Positions 6,769 to 17,000 of a stretch of DNA of 64,000 bases are shown here, one piece after another. Under the pieces are notes generated by a model that made no database searches, had not been told where the DNA came from, and was given only the letters and a program-made list of their open reading frames with translations. Both the position numbers and the translations under genes were made by a program. How positions within the stretch are numbered: position 1 is the stretch's first letter; each line of letters begins with the position of its first letter. The stretch comes from JAGQYP01 sp041392305 (GTDB lineage Bacteria > Bacteroidota > Bacteroidia > Flavobacteriales_D > Crocinitomicaceae): the NCBI GenBank assembly GCA_041392305.1, contig JAWKMJ010000003.1:186001-250000 (forward strand), read 5' to 3'.

Positions 6769-8823
6769 TTATTTGTTTACTACTACTGACTTGATTACTC
6801 TATCCGCTCCAGAAAACAACTCAAAATAGTACATCCCAGACTCAAAAGCATCCATATTTAGAGTGAGTGAATTGATAAATACTTGATTCAACAATTCCCT
6901 TCCATTCAGATCAAAAATTCTTAAAGTAGCTGTTTTTCCGTTAGACCAGTCAACTTTCACTTCCGAGGAAGCAGGGTTGGGATAAATAAGAATATTTTCA
7001 TTCCATTCTATTATAGAAGAGGTATTTACTGCAATGCAATCAGAAGTAGAAGTACACCCGTTTGAAGACACCATTACGGCATACGAACCATCTACCGACG
7101 CCGTGAAGGTTTGCCCTACTTCTCCTTGAATAGAAACATTGCCATTTCCACAATCTATCCATTGATACGATGCACCATTCATATTAGAAGACAAGACATT
7201 TCCCATAAGAGCGACCGAAGAATCAATTGCAGTTATATTCAAATCGATGGTAACAATACTATCACAACCAGAAGCTAATTGGATTGTATCCAAATAAATT
7301 CCTGATTGTGTGATATCCATACCATTACTTAATTGAAAAACGTTACAGGCATTTTCCGTATACGCATGGTATTTATTTGCACAATCGCCAAGTACCTGAA
7401 GATAAAAGTCATAATCACCAGCTGATGTAACCGAGGCTCCTCCAGCAGGATCCAAATCCGTTGAAAGTCTAAAGATACCAGTGGAGAAAATCGTTTCCTG
7501 ATAATTTGTTTTGACATCGTACATACCATCAAAATTGGTTCCCCCGATAGCTTGAGACCACAGGTAGTTCCAATTTGCATCAAACCCAACAGTGTATCCA
7601 TCACTTTGACCACTTGAAGTTTGAGTTGCTGTATTTCCTGAAGGATCAAAATCGACAGTACCATAAAAATTTCCTCCAATCAACATTTTATCTGTGGCTG
7701 AAATATTTAAACAGCGTGCATCATCACTAGCTGTTCCCCCAAAAGCAAGGTGCTGAGCGTAATTCCCATTTTGATCCACTTTCAATGCAAAAACATCAGA
7801 TTGACCCGATGAAACAGAGCTTTGTCCCGCCATTGGGCCAAATTGTACAGTTGCATAAAAAGACCCCACAAGTACCAAACTCTGGTCAGAAAGCAATCCG
7901 ATTTCCGAAATCACGTCATAATCTGCCCCTCCATGAATGATCTTCACCCATTGATAGTCGCCCATTTCATTAAACTTAACTGCGAAAGCCTCATATATTT
8001 CATTGGTATTAGTCATATTCGTTGCCGCTCCAGGATTGATATCAAAATCACCTGAAAGCGTTCCACCTGCAACGATTGTTCCACCCGTATTTACTTTGAT
8101 CGTTTCCAAACGGTCTTCTCCGGGACCTCCAATAGCATGAAACCATTGAAAATCTCCATCCTGATCAAGTTTTAATATATAGCCATCCAATCCTCCGTTA
8201 GATGAAAACTGCCCTCCTCCAGCTTGACTCAAATCCATAGCATTATTGAAATAACCACAGACATAAACATTACCGGACATATCCACATCAATTCCACTTG
8301 CATACTGGTTTTGACTTGAACCGAATGAATGTCCCCACAGAAATTGACCTTGTGCATCATATTTTGCAACAAAGGCATTTGTGGACGATCCAGCAGAAAA
8401 AATTGTATCGTTACTCAATGTATCAAATACAACATCTCCTTTCATTGCTCCGACAAGGTAGATATCATCATTTTGATCGATGTAAGCATCTCTTATATCT
8501 ACCGAATTTGCAGAGTTTGTCGGTAAAATACTTTTGACCCACTGATAGTTTCCGGATTGATCCAATTTCAGCATAAACGAAGCATAATTTGATCCTGAAG
8601 CCGAAGTAGTAACCTCAGCAATTCCGTTTCCTTGATCAAAATCGAGGGTTCCTTGAAAAATCCCTGTGATTAAAATTTCATCATTCGTAAAGAGATCAAG
8701 TGATCTAGATTGTTCATTGGATACACCTCCCCAATTTTGTTTCCACTGAAAAAGTGGTTGAGCGCGGCTTGTATTAAGCAGGATTAACACTACCCAAAAA
8801 CTGAATTGTACGTATTTTCTCAT
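6769..8823 (-). CDS. T9SS-exported beta-propeller-like protein
   Basis: The 684-residue product has a signal peptide (to about residue 21). It then carries repeats of the form GNYQWVKSI...D..G..Y..G.F.G...F spaced by 55-65 residues, which resemble SBBP/beta-propeller repeats. A cysteine-containing segment follows (YTENACNVFQLSNG ... GCDSIVTIDLNI), then a T9SS type A sorting domain (IYPNPASSEVKVDW to the end). It is therefore predicted to be secreted through the outer membrane and attached at, or released from, the surface. It is the first gene of a pair with the LRR gene. The two-component genes on its 5' side are a possible but untested regulator. Confidence 0.85.
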   Translation of the reverse strand: MRKYVQFSFWVVLILLNTSRAQPLFQWKQNWGGVSNEQSRSLDLFTNDEILITGIFQGTLDFDQGNGIAEVTTSASGSNYASFMLKLDQSGNYQWVKSILPTNSANSVDIRDAYIDQNDDIYLVGAMKGDVVFDTLSNDTIFSAGSSTNAFVAKYDAQGQFLWGHSFGSSQNQYASGIDVDMSGNVYVCGYFNNAMDLSQAGGGQFSSNGGLDGYILKLDQDGDFQWFHAIGGPGEDRLETIKVNTGGTIVAGGTLSGDFDINPGAATNMTNTNEIYEAFAVKFNEMGDYQWVKIIHGGADYDVISEIGLLSDQSLVLVGSFYATVQFGPMAGQSSVSSGQSDVFALKVDQNGNYAQHLAFGGTASDDARCLNISATDKMLIGGNFYGTVDFDPSGNTATQTSSGQSDGYTVGFDANWNYLWSQAIGGTNFDGMYDVKTNYQETIFSTGIFRLSTDLDPAGGASVTSAGDYDFYLQVLGDCANKYHAYTENACNVFQLSNGMDITQSGIYLDTIQLASGCDSIVTIDLNITAIDSSVALMGNVLSSNMNGASYQWIDCGNGNVSIQGEVGQTFTASVDGSYAVMVSSNGCTSTSDCIAVNTSSIIEWNENILIYPNPASSEVKVDWSNGKTATLRIFDLNGRELLNQVFINSLTLNMDAFESGMYYFELFSGADRVIKSVVVNK

Positions 8824-8912
8824 AGCTTATCTTTTTTTGCAAATCAAGCTTGAATAGAATACATATTAAACAAGGTTTTAGTATTCGGTGGTTTTGAAAT
8901 AGAATTTGGCAG

Positions 8913-9662
8913 TTATTTGTGAAATATTTGGTTCAAATAATCCAAAAGCTCTTCTTTTTTCCTTCTGGAAACACTGAAAGTAAGATGATTAATCATTTCG
9001 ATCTCCCCACCCTCTCCTTTGATGTATTTCTTAATATGATTCAGATTGATCAAATTGGTTTGATGGCAGCGGAAGAAATTGTGCTCAGATAAAATTTCAT
9101 CATAATACTTCAGTGTACGAGTAACCACTTTTTGCTCTCCTGAAAGCAAATGAAAAACCGAGTAATTATTTTCCGACTGAATAGCAACTACATTTTTCAG
9201 CTCTACAACTTCAAATCCTGATTGAGAAGGAAGCACTATTTTATGAAACAGATTTGGACCCTGATCTTTGAGAACTGATTCCGGCTGATTTCCCGTATGA
9301 ACCGGAACCTGATAAGCGGCGCGATTAATTGCCTCCACAACCTCGAGGGGATCGAAAGGCTTGAGAACATAATCTACCGCATTGAACTTAAAAGCTTTCA
9401 GAGCAAATTCGTCATAAGCCGTTACAAAAATGACTTTAGGAAGGTATTGTAATTCTTTTAAAACGTCAAATCCAGTGCCATCTCCAAGATTAATATCCAA
9501 TAAAACAATATCCGGACGTAAATCAGTAATTCCTACAATCGCCGTTTCCTTGCTATTCGCTTCACCGATCAATTCAAACGGAGTATACTTCCTGATTACT
9601 GATTCAAGGGCGCTTCTTCCTTCAAATTCATCATCTACAATAAATAGGGTTCTTTTCTCCAT
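8913..9662 (-). CDS. LytTR-family response regulator
   Basis: The 249-residue protein has an N-terminal receiver domain: an acidic pair near residues 10-11, phospho-acceptor D56 in DIVLLDINLG, and K101 in YVLKPFD. A LytTR DNA-binding domain follows at about 145-247 (VVAIQSENNYSVFHL ... FFRCHQTNLINLNHIKKY). LytTR regulators bind short direct repeats upstream of target promoters. The ATG shares one base with the stop of the upstream histidine kinase gene (TAATG), which is typical of a translationally coupled LytS/LytR-like pair. Confidence 0.93.
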   Translation of the reverse strand: MEKRTLFIVDDEFEGRSALESVIRKYTPFELIGEANSKETAIVGITDLRPDIVLLDINLGDGTGFDVLKELQYLPKVIFVTAYDEFALKAFKFNAVDYVLKPFDPLEVVEAINRAAYQVPVHTGNQPESVLKDQGPNLFHKIVLPSQSGFEVVELKNVVAIQSENNYSVFHLLSGEQKVVTRTLKYYDEILSEHNFFRCHQTNLINLNHIKKYIKGEGGEIEMINHLTFSVSRRKKEELLDYLNQIFHK

Positions 9663-11521
9663 TAAAATTCTTCATTAAAAGGAACCAGCAATTCTACTTT
9701 TGTTCCGATTTTTAAATCAATAATATTTAGCGAACCTTTACTTGAACGAAGTAAATCTAAGCGCTCAGTAATTAGTTCAGTTGAAAGAGATATATGTGAA
9801 TCACTTGACTTTTTGTCCTTATTTTTTCTTCCTACTCCATTATCAGTGATTGTAATTAACAAAACCTTTTCATCTGAAATCGGTTCAACTTTAATTTCTA
9901 ACCACCCTTTTTCACTGCTAGGCATAAGACCATGTAAAATCGCGTTCTCTGCAAAAGGCTGAATAATCATCCCCGGAATTACAAGATTTTCCGAATCTAA
10001 ATTTCCTAGTACTTTGATCTCGTATTCAAATTGTTTCTGAAATCTCATATTTTCAATTTCAATATATTGTTCCACCATTTCCAATTCTTCAGAGAGTAGA
10101 ATTTGTGATTTTGTGGATTGATTTAATAATTTTCGAACCAATTTAGAAAATTTCTGAAGAGCTCTTGAAGCCTTTAAATTCTCTTCCTTCATGATATAAG
10201 AGTTGATCGTATTCAAAGCATTAAAAAGAAAATGAGGATTCATTTGCGAACGTAGAAGCCTATACTGTATTTCCAATCTTTTATTTTCCGATTCGATTTC
10301 TTTTTTTTGAGCCTTGAGTTTCTGAGACCTGTAAAAGACAATAAAAAGCGCAATCAAAAATACTAAGACCACTAAAAGAAAATAGAAAGTCAACTTCTGC
10401 TGGTGAGCCTTTTCGGCCATTTGCAGTTTTTCTTTTTCCTGTTGAAGTCTTTCCTCTTCTTGCTTTTTCTCAAAAATATAGTTTGCCTCAATTCTGGACT
10501 GTTCTCTAATATTATCGTCATTAAAGATTTTGTCCTTTAAGGAAACATATTCCTGGTATAAATCTAAAGCCCTTTGAGGTTTTCCAAGTGTATCATACAA
10601 AATACTTAAATTCAATAGTTGATCTTTTTTCAAGTTTCGCATGTTATATTCCTCTGCCAACTCCAAACCTTTCAAATAAAAAGATTCCGCAGAATTAAAA
10701 TCACCCATAAGAAATTTGAGATATCCAAAGTTTCCGTATTTATATGCTAAACTAGGATAATTAGCTAATCCTTCTGTAATTTTAATCGCATTCTCCAATT
10801 CAAATTGAGCTTGGGGAAGTTGATTCGAGTTCATCAAGGTGATTGCCTTATTTCCATAATTTAATGCAAGTAGAGAAGAATCCTGAAGACTGAAACTGGT
10901 TTCAATCGCCATATCATAATAAATCAATGCGCTATCCACATCATTTTTCTTTTCATACAAGGCTGCCATATTGCTATAGTTGACAGCGAGACTATTCCTT
11001 AACCCCTCATTTGAGTGAAAAATCTTATTTGAGAGACTGAAATAGTGTAAAGCTTGATCGAAATCATTTAAATCCAAATAAATGCCTGCTATCGAAGCCA
11101 GTGCAATAGCTTTTTCCTTCATCAAAGATGGATTATTTAAACCAACATCTTTCAAAAATGCTTCACATGTTTGAAGGTATTCAAAGTAAGCCTTCAATGC
11201 TTCACTAAAATTCTGACTATTTTCAGCTACTAAGGCAGTTAGTTGCAATTGTCTTAGTAAAGGAATAAGGCACGCAATGTCTTGATCTTCAAATTGAAAA
11301 AACCAAGTATTGTGCATCTGTAGCTCAGTATTTTGTTCAAGTAATTCCTTTGTTCGATTCAATAAAATTCGAGCACTATCCAAATCAGTGTAAGACAACT
11401 CACGAATTCTTTGATGCAGAGAATCCAATTTAATAACATGGCATGGCTGGCCCAGACTATGATTTACTCCAGAAAAACCAATCAGAAAGAAAACTAACAT
11501 CACTACTTTCATCAGAATCAA
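9662..11521 (-). CDS. TPR-containing sensor histidine kinase (LytS/YehU-type)
   Basis: The 619-residue protein starts with a signal peptide. It then has periplasmic TPR repeats (about 90-340), a coiled-coil, one membrane helix (378-397) and a cytoplasmic His_kinase domain with the phospho-acceptor H430 in QMNPHFLFNALNTI. The ATPase region carries NAILHGL and DNGVGRKN. It presumably phosphorylates the LytTR regulator encoded next to it. The periplasmic TPR sensor suggests a protein or peptide ligand, but none can be named. Confidence 0.92.
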   Translation of the reverse strand: MILMKVVMLVFFLIGFSGVNHSLGQPCHVIKLDSLHQRIRELSYTDLDSARILLNRTKELLEQNTELQMHNTWFFQFEDQDIACLIPLLRQLQLTALVAENSQNFSEALKAYFEYLQTCEAFLKDVGLNNPSLMKEKAIALASIAGIYLDLNDFDQALHYFSLSNKIFHSNEGLRNSLAVNYSNMAALYEKKNDVDSALIYYDMAIETSFSLQDSSLLALNYGNKAITLMNSNQLPQAQFELENAIKITEGLANYPSLAYKYGNFGYLKFLMGDFNSAESFYLKGLELAEEYNMRNLKKDQLLNLSILYDTLGKPQRALDLYQEYVSLKDKIFNDDNIREQSRIEANYIFEKKQEEERLQQEKEKLQMAEKAHQQKLTFYFLLVVLVFLIALFIVFYRSQKLKAQKKEIESENKRLEIQYRLLRSQMNPHFLFNALNTINSYIMKEENLKASRALQKFSKLVRKLLNQSTKSQILLSEELEMVEQYIEIENMRFQKQFEYEIKVLGNLDSENLVIPGMIIQPFAENAILHGLMPSSEKGWLEIKVEPISDEKVLLITITDNGVGRKNKDKKSSDSHISLSTELITERLDLLRSSKGSLNIIDLKIGTKVELLVPFNEEF

Positions 11522-11680
11522 TCAAAATCAAAAAAGCAAACTCATCTCCTTCAAAATTAGAAGGAAGACAAATTTATTGATAATCCCAAGTAAATTCCCT
11601 GAAACAGAAATATTTTGATTTCGCTTGAAATAAAGCACATATTATTTCGTTTCTTTACAGTCCGATTAAGGAATTTTATC

Positions 11681-12796
11681 ATGACCCATCGTTTGTTGCT
11701 TTTTATTTTGGTTGGTTTTTTCGCTTTGACATTGAACGCACAGAGTGGAGGAAAATTCACCTATCAATTTTTGAATCACGAATATTCTGCTCGTCAAGTA
11801 GGCTTAGGTTCTGATGTCATTTTTATCCGTGACAATGACCTTAATATGGGGATTTCCAACCCAGCGAATTTAAATTCGGAAATGTCTGGTCACATTATTT
11901 TCAACCAGGGTTTTCTTCCTTCGGGTGTTGCCTACGGACAAGCTGGCTATGGTCATGAATTTGATTCAATTGGCGTTTTTTCTTTCAATTTTCGTTATTT
12001 GAGTTATGGTGAATTTACAAGAACCGACGAATCAGGTGTTAAACAAGGTACTTTCAATGCAGCCGATTTTATTATTTCAGCAGGTTACGGGAGGACATTA
12101 AACAAGTATTTCAGTGTAGGCGCAAATTTTAACTTATTGACTTCCTCTTACGACACCTACACTTCATTTGGAATTTCGGTAGATCTGGCAGGTACATTTC
12201 GTCATGAAAAATCGAATATCACTTTAAGTTTAATGGTTAAAAATCTTGGTTTTCAATTGAAGTCATTTACTCAAAAAAACCAAGAAGCATTACCAGCAAA
12301 TGTTATGCTAGGACTATCGTATAAATTTCATAAAGCTCCATTCCGCATTGGTTTGTCTTTACATAATCTTCAAAACTGGAAACTTGCATATCTCGACCCT
12401 AACTCCACTACTATTGATCCAGTTTCCGGGCAAGTTATACCTACAAAAAAACCTGGTTTTGGCGAAGAGTTATTGCAGCACATGAATTTTTCCTTAGAGG
12501 CCATTATTTCAAAAAAGATCTTTATACGGGTAGGGTTCAATTATCACAGACGACAACAAATGAAAATCGTGGATAAACCTGGAGCTGCTGGACTTTCATT
12601 TGGTGGTGGATTCAGTATTAAGATGTTTCGATTTGGCTATGGATTGTCCTTTTATGATGGCCGAGGCATGAACAATGTATTCTCTATTTCAACCAATATT
12701 AATGAGTGGAAAAAAAGAGGAGAGATTCCTGAAAAGGATACCAAACCTAAAAAGACGAAAAAAGATAAAAAGGTAAAAGAAGGTGAAGAAAATTAA
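11681..12796 (+). CDS. porQ: Type IX secretion system protein PorQ
   Basis: PorQ is an outer-membrane beta-barrel of the T9SS attachment complex. The frame is open from 11615, but the ATG at 11681 gives a clean signal peptide (THRLLLFILVGFFALTLNAQ), so I place the start there (371 residues). The family N terminus follows (YQFLNHEYSARQVGLGSD, NPANLN, FNQGFLPSGV), then alternating beta-strands. The C-terminal 20 residues are lysine-rich, and their codons overlap the start of cmk by 14 bases. The porQ-cmk order is common in Bacteroidota, and the window holds four proteins with T9SS sorting domains. Confidence 0.93.
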   Translation: MTHRLLLFILVGFFALTLNAQSGGKFTYQFLNHEYSARQVGLGSDVIFIRDNDLNMGISNPANLNSEMSGHIIFNQGFLPSGVAYGQAGYGHEFDSIGVFSFNFRYLSYGEFTRTDESGVKQGTFNAADFIISAGYGRTLNKYFSVGANFNLLTSSYDTYTSFGISVDLAGTFRHEKSNITLSLMVKNLGFQLKSFTQKNQEALPANVMLGLSYKFHKAPFRIGLSLHNLQNWKLAYLDPNSTTIDPVSGQVIPTKKPGFGEELLQHMNFSLEAIISKKIFIRVGFNYHRRQQMKIVDKPGAAGLSFGGGFSIKMFRFGYGLSFYDGRGMNNVFSISTNINEWKKRGEIPEKDTKPKKTKKDKKVKEGEEN

Positions 12797-13457
12797 GATT
12801 GCAATTGACGGATTTTCTTCATGTGGCAAAAGCACAATTGCAAAGGAATTAGCCAAAAAATTACACTACACGTATGTAGATACGGGCGCCATGTATCGTG
12901 CGGCCACCTTGTATTTTATGCGTTCAAATATAGAACCGAACGATCCACAACTTCTTCATGAATTAGATAAAATGGATATTGCTTTTCAAAAAATTGAAGG
13001 AGAAGTGCTTCCAGTGGTGCATTTGAATGGAGAAAACGTTGAAAATGAAATTCGTACACTGGAAGTATCCAATCAGGTATCGCATTATAGCAAGATCAAA
13101 CAGCTACGAGAAAAACTTGTTGCACTACAACAAAAAATTGGAGCAAAAGGCGGTGTTGTCCTAGATGGAAGAGACATTGGTTCCGTCGTTTTTCCAAACG
13201 CGGAGCTGAAATTATTTATGACTGCAAGTCCTGAAATAAGGGCAAAAAGAAGGTTTGAAGAATTAATTGCTAAGGGAGAAGATGTAGATTTTCAATCTAT
13301 TTTAGACAATGTAGAGAGCCGGGATAAAGAAGATACCTCAAGAAAAGAATCCCCTTTAGTTCAGGTTGAAGATGCCATTGTGTTAGATAATTCTCATTTA
13401 TCTAGAGAGCAGCAGTTAGATTTCGTTATGGACTTAGTTCAGAAGAAGTTAAAATAG
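12783..13457 (+). CDS. cmk: Cytidylate kinase Cmk
   Basis: Cmk phosphorylates CMP and dCMP with ATP. The 224-residue protein has the P-loop GFSSCGKST (residues 10-18), the substrate motif DTGAMYRAAT, the family motif DGRDIGSVVFPNA and an arginine lid (AKRRFEE ... RDKEDTSRKESPL). The start codon lies inside the end of porQ, so the two are translationally coupled. Confidence 0.97.
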   Translation: MKKIKIAIDGFSSCGKSTIAKELAKKLHYTYVDTGAMYRAATLYFMRSNIEPNDPQLLHELDKMDIAFQKIEGEVLPVVHLNGENVENEIRTLEVSNQVSHYSKIKQLREKLVALQQKIGAKGGVVLDGRDIGSVVFPNAELKLFMTASPEIRAKRRFEELIAKGEDVDFQSILDNVESRDKEDTSRKESPLVQVEDAIVLDNSHLSREQQLDFVMDLVQKKLK

Positions 13458-13474
13458 TTTCGTAATTTTGCTTC

Positions 13475-15277
13475 ATGCTTAAAAAGACGCTGTTATTTGT
13501 CCTTTCCGTGTACACATGCTTTGTGTATGGCCAAGACTATAAGGATATCCAAATAGATGACAAATCAGCAAATAATGGCTTTGAATTACTTCATGGCAAT
13601 ATCGCGGGAAAGAGGTATTTTTTTACAGGAGAAAATCATATTTATCAGAAGAGTAATTACCTTATTCAATATAAACTCACGGCATATCTGCATGAAAACG
13701 TTGGATTGAATCGAATTCTCCTGGAGTTTGGAGCAGGGACTGGCTGGTTAATTGATCAATACATAAACACTGGTGAGCAAGAGTATTTTGACGAATTGAA
13801 GAAATACTTTTCAGCAGAAAATTTAGCTCTTTATGATGATTTACATGCTCTAAACAAAGAAAATCCCGGATATCCGATTCATTGCCACGGAATTGATCTT
13901 GAACGCTTTCCTCAGATATCCATAGCAGCCCTTTATTTTATGTTGCCCGAAGAAGCACCTTCTGATGACAGTTTAAGTATTTCTGTGGAAACCCTAAGAG
14001 CGATTTATTCAGTTGCAGATGAATATCAAGGATCCGATTTCTATTCAGAAAACACAACGATTATGTCGGAGGTCCAGATCTATCAAACATTTGATCTTTG
14101 GTTGGCAGATTATCCTAAACTAAAAGAATCCTACGCGGCATATCTAGGCGATCAATTTGATGCTTTTGATGAAACAATTGAGGGTTTAAATGCCGGAAAA
14201 AAATGGTTTAAATTAAAAGATCAAAGAACATTACAGGAAACGATATTCAGAGAACAATTCATGTATTCGGCCTTAAAAAACTTGGATGCGAAACATCCCG
14301 AAAGTAAGTTTTATGGTCAGTTTGGAAGATGTCACATTCGGACAGACAACAGCAGTGCGCAATGCTATTCATACGCGATGAAATCTTTGATTTACAAATT
14401 GAATGAGGGTGAGCGTTCCAAAGAATTAATGATTATTCCAATCTTTTATGTTCGGAATTTGTTCCTAAAAGATAAGAAGTTCATTGAAAACATAATTGAT
14501 GATTTTTGGGGTACGAATGAAAGCGTTTATCTCCTGAAAGTTCCAAAAGATGTCAGAATCTCGAATGAATTCAAAGACAAAACAGATTTCATTCTAATCA
14601 ATAATATAAAACTGACGAAAGATCAATTTGCAAAGGACCCCTATCGAACAGAAAACCAAAAGAAAAAAATTCCTTCACTTAGATTCAGTTCTGAAGTGGA
14701 AATGGGTATCAATTTCTTTGACCTGACAGATTTGAATAATTTTTTGTCCAGCAATGGAATTCCCGGATTCAAATCGCAAATCCCAACCATTGGTGGGATT
14801 TTTAGTGTGTTTTCACCTTATGGCATTTATTATGGGATGGAATTTGCAATTGGATTTTCACAACGAGTAAACAATGACAGCACGACATTAAAACTTAACA
14901 ATTACAATGTAATGGTTAATATTGGAACTTCCTTATTGAACACTTCCTGGTTTTCATTCAATCCAAGCATTGGTATAGGAGGAGGAAATTTTAGTCTGAA
15001 AGAAATACGAGTTATTCCCGACCCAAATTCGGTTAATTTATTTTCAGAGAATAACACCAATTATACCATATATAAAAATCCTGCCTTCTTACTCGATTTT
15101 AAAGGAGAAGTCAAATTCAATGTCAAGATATTCTCTTTAAGTTTTAGAGGAGGGTATTTGCTTGATGTCACGAACAAAAGATGGAAAAATCCGGACATCC
15201 TCTCCAATAGTCCAAAAACAGGAATGATGGGCTGGCATATTCGAGCCGGATTGGGTATAAATCTGAAAGTTTACTAA
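13475..15277 (+). CDS. Exported erythromycin-esterase/TIKI-like protein with C-terminal barrel-like region
   Basis: The 600-residue product has a signal peptide (to about residue 20). The first two thirds resemble the EreA/ChaN/TIKI alpha-beta fold: GENH (52-55) opposite LLEFGAGTGW, HCHGIDLER, and GQFGRCHIR late in the domain. These supply the glutamate and histidines expected at such an active site. The last 170 residues are rich in alternating hydrophobic strands (FSPYGIYYGMEFAIGFS ... GMMGWHIRAGLGINLKVY), like an outer-membrane anchor. The substrate is unknown. It lies 17 bases after cmk and may be co-transcribed. Confidence 0.6.
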   Translation: MLKKTLLFVLSVYTCFVYGQDYKDIQIDDKSANNGFELLHGNIAGKRYFFTGENHIYQKSNYLIQYKLTAYLHENVGLNRILLEFGAGTGWLIDQYINTGEQEYFDELKKYFSAENLALYDDLHALNKENPGYPIHCHGIDLERFPQISIAALYFMLPEEAPSDDSLSISVETLRAIYSVADEYQGSDFYSENTTIMSEVQIYQTFDLWLADYPKLKESYAAYLGDQFDAFDETIEGLNAGKKWFKLKDQRTLQETIFREQFMYSALKNLDAKHPESKFYGQFGRCHIRTDNSSAQCYSYAMKSLIYKLNEGERSKELMIIPIFYVRNLFLKDKKFIENIIDDFWGTNESVYLLKVPKDVRISNEFKDKTDFILINNIKLTKDQFAKDPYRTENQKKKIPSLRFSSEVEMGINFFDLTDLNNFLSSNGIPGFKSQIPTIGGIFSVFSPYGIYYGMEFAIGFSQRVNNDSTTLKLNNYNVMVNIGTSLLNTSWFSFNPSIGIGGGNFSLKEIRVIPDPNSVNLFSENNTNYTIYKNPAFLLDFKGEVKFNVKIFSLSFRGGYLLDVTNKRWKNPDILSNSPKTGMMGWHIRAGLGINLKVY

Positions 15278-15339
15278 TCTCTTTGATTATTTGTAGTTCT
15301 TCTAACAAAGCTCTAATTTTACCTAAAAATTAGGAAAGA

Positions 15340-16158
15340 ATGTCTGTTTACAACCCCGATCTCAAAAAGATAACCACCCATATCCTTCAAGAAATGAAAT
15401 TGAAGGGAGAAAAGATCTCCATGCTTACCGGTTATGACTATACTATGGCTAAAATTCTGGACAAAGCCGGGGTTGATGTTATTCTTGTAGGCGACTCTGC
15501 TTCCAATGTAATGGCCGGACATGAAACCACTCTCCCGATCACTCTTGATCACATGATTTATCATGCTTCCTCTGTGGTTAGAGGGGTTGAAAGAGCCCTT
15601 GTTGTTGTAGATCTGCCGTTTGGAACCTATCAAGGAAATTCAAAAGAAGCTTTGAGTTCTTCCATTCGAATAATGAAAGAATCTGGTGCGCATGCTGTAA
15701 AAATGGAAGGTGGACGAGAAATTTTAGAAGGGATCAATCGAATTTTAACCGCAGGTATTCCCGTAATGGGTCATTTAGGACTTACTCCTCAGTCGATTTA
15801 TAAATTCGGAACCTATGTTGTAAGAGCCAAAGAAGAGGAAGAGGCGGAAAGATTGATTGAAGACGCCAAATTACTTGAAGAAGCAGGATGTTTTGCAATC
15901 GTTTTGGAGAAAATACCTGCGAAATTAGCGGGAGTTGTTGCTCAAGAAGTTAAGATTCCCATTATTGGTATTGGAGCTGGACCAGAGGTAGATGGACAAG
16001 TTTTGGTTTCCCATGATATGCTTGGAATTAATAACGATTTCAATCCGCGATTTTTAAGAAAATATCACAATTTGCAAGAGGAAATGCTGGGCGCTTTTCA
16101 AAATTACATTAAGGATGTCAAAGAAAAAGACTTCCCGAATGAACATGAGCAGTACTAA
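15340..16158 (+). CDS. panB: 3-methyl-2-oxobutanoate hydroxymethyltransferase PanB
   Basis: PanB makes ketopantoate, the first committed step of pantothenate and CoA synthesis. The 272-residue protein shows the metal/substrate motif VGDSASNVMAGHETTLPIT (about 50-69), VKMEGG, MGHLGLTPQS and PIIGIGAGPEVDGQVLV. Length is normal. It is followed after 15 bases by a pseudouridine synthase gene, so the two may share a transcript. No other pantothenate gene is in view. Confidence 0.97.
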   Translation: MSVYNPDLKKITTHILQEMKLKGEKISMLTGYDYTMAKILDKAGVDVILVGDSASNVMAGHETTLPITLDHMIYHASSVVRGVERALVVVDLPFGTYQGNSKEALSSSIRIMKESGAHAVKMEGGREILEGINRILTAGIPVMGHLGLTPQSIYKFGTYVVRAKEEEEAERLIEDAKLLEEAGCFAIVLEKIPAKLAGVVAQEVKIPIIGIGAGPEVDGQVLVSHDMLGINNDFNPRFLRKYHNLQEEMLGAFQNYIKDVKEKDFPNEHEQY

Positions 16159-16173
16159 GTAGATTAATCAAGT

Positions 16174-16869
16174 GTGAGAACAACCAAAAGAAATCTGATC
16201 ATTCTTTATGAAGACAATCATTTGATTGCCGTTTACAAAAGGCCGGGAGACATTTCTCAGCCTGATAAAACTGGGGATCAGTCGTTGGGAGATATCATCA
16301 AGGATTTCATAAAAGATCGTGATCACAAACCTGGAAATGTTTTCATGGGCGTGATCCATAGAATTGACCGACCTACTTATGGAATCATTCTTTTTGCAAA
16401 AACCAGTAAAGCTTTAGATCGTATGACAGTTGAGTTTGCTCAAAGGAGAGTGAATAAAACTTATTGGGCAATTGTAGAAGGAAAACTAAAGGAAAAAGAA
16501 ATGACCCTGCGTAATTTTCTGTGGAAGAATCAGCAACAAAATCGCTCTTATGTAGTAAATGAAAAAAAAGAAGGGGCCAAAGAAGCAGTCACTCATTATA
16601 AAGTTTTAGCGGAGGGGGACAATTATTCATTATTAGAAATTAAGATAGAAACCGGGCGACACCACCAAATAAGAACACATCTTTCCAGCATAGGGCACCC
16701 CATCAAAGGTGATGTTAAATATGGCGCAAGAAGAGCAAACAAGATGTTATCGATTGACCTTCTAGCCAGAGAAATTGAATTTACTCATCCTGTTAAAAAG
16801 GAGCCTATTCATATTATCGCCGACCCTCCTGAGGAAAAAATCTGGCAAGATCTTACAAGAGGATTGTAA
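16174..16869 (+). CDS. RluA-family pseudouridine synthase
   Basis: The 231-residue protein is the catalytic module of the RluA family without an S4 domain. The signature HRIDRPTYGIILFAK holds the catalytic aspartate D65. The later ETGRHHQIRTHLSSIGHPI is the second family motif. It starts with GTG 15 bases after panB. Single-domain members act on rRNA or tRNA uridines; the exact position modified cannot be told. The Arg-to-Thr context seen in some paralogues is not assessable here. Confidence 0.9.
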   Translation: MRTTKRNLIILYEDNHLIAVYKRPGDISQPDKTGDQSLGDIIKDFIKDRDHKPGNVFMGVIHRIDRPTYGIILFAKTSKALDRMTVEFAQRRVNKTYWAIVEGKLKEKEMTLRNFLWKNQQQNRSYVVNEKKEGAKEAVTHYKVLAEGDNYSLLEIKIETGRHHQIRTHLSSIGHPIKGDVKYGARRANKMLSIDLLAREIEFTHPVKKEPIHIIADPPEEKIWQDLTRGL

Positions 16870-16968
16870 ATCAATCTGTTAACACTCACTTACATAGATT
16901 AAGTAATTGTTAATAACTTTTGTTAATAACCTTTAAACAGGTCGTTTCAGGAGCATTCGAATCAAAAT

Positions 16969-16976
16969 TATTTTTG
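16969..16976 (+). promoter_or_regulatory. -7 promoter element
   Basis: TATTTTTG matches TAnnTTTG, with a near-match -33 (TTTC, 16945-16948). The start would fall near 16983, 18 bases before the ATG at 17001. This excludes the longer frame that opens at 16920. Confidence 0.5.
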
Positions 16977-16991
16977 TGTTTAAAAATTAAC

Positions 16992-16997
16992 AGGAGG
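16992..16997 (+). promoter_or_regulatory. Perfect Shine-Dalgarno AGGAGG
   Basis: AGGAGG lies 3 bases before the ATG at 17001. Canonical Shine-Dalgarno sites are rare in Bacteroidota, and I see no comparable one at the other starts I checked. It decides the start of the following gene. Confidence 0.6.
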
Positions 16998-17000
16998 TAT

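Noticed and set aside
8298..8537. Plus-strand frames inside the T9SS beta-propeller gene
   Set aside because: They are shadows of the 684-residue gene on the minus strand, whose domain structure is clear.
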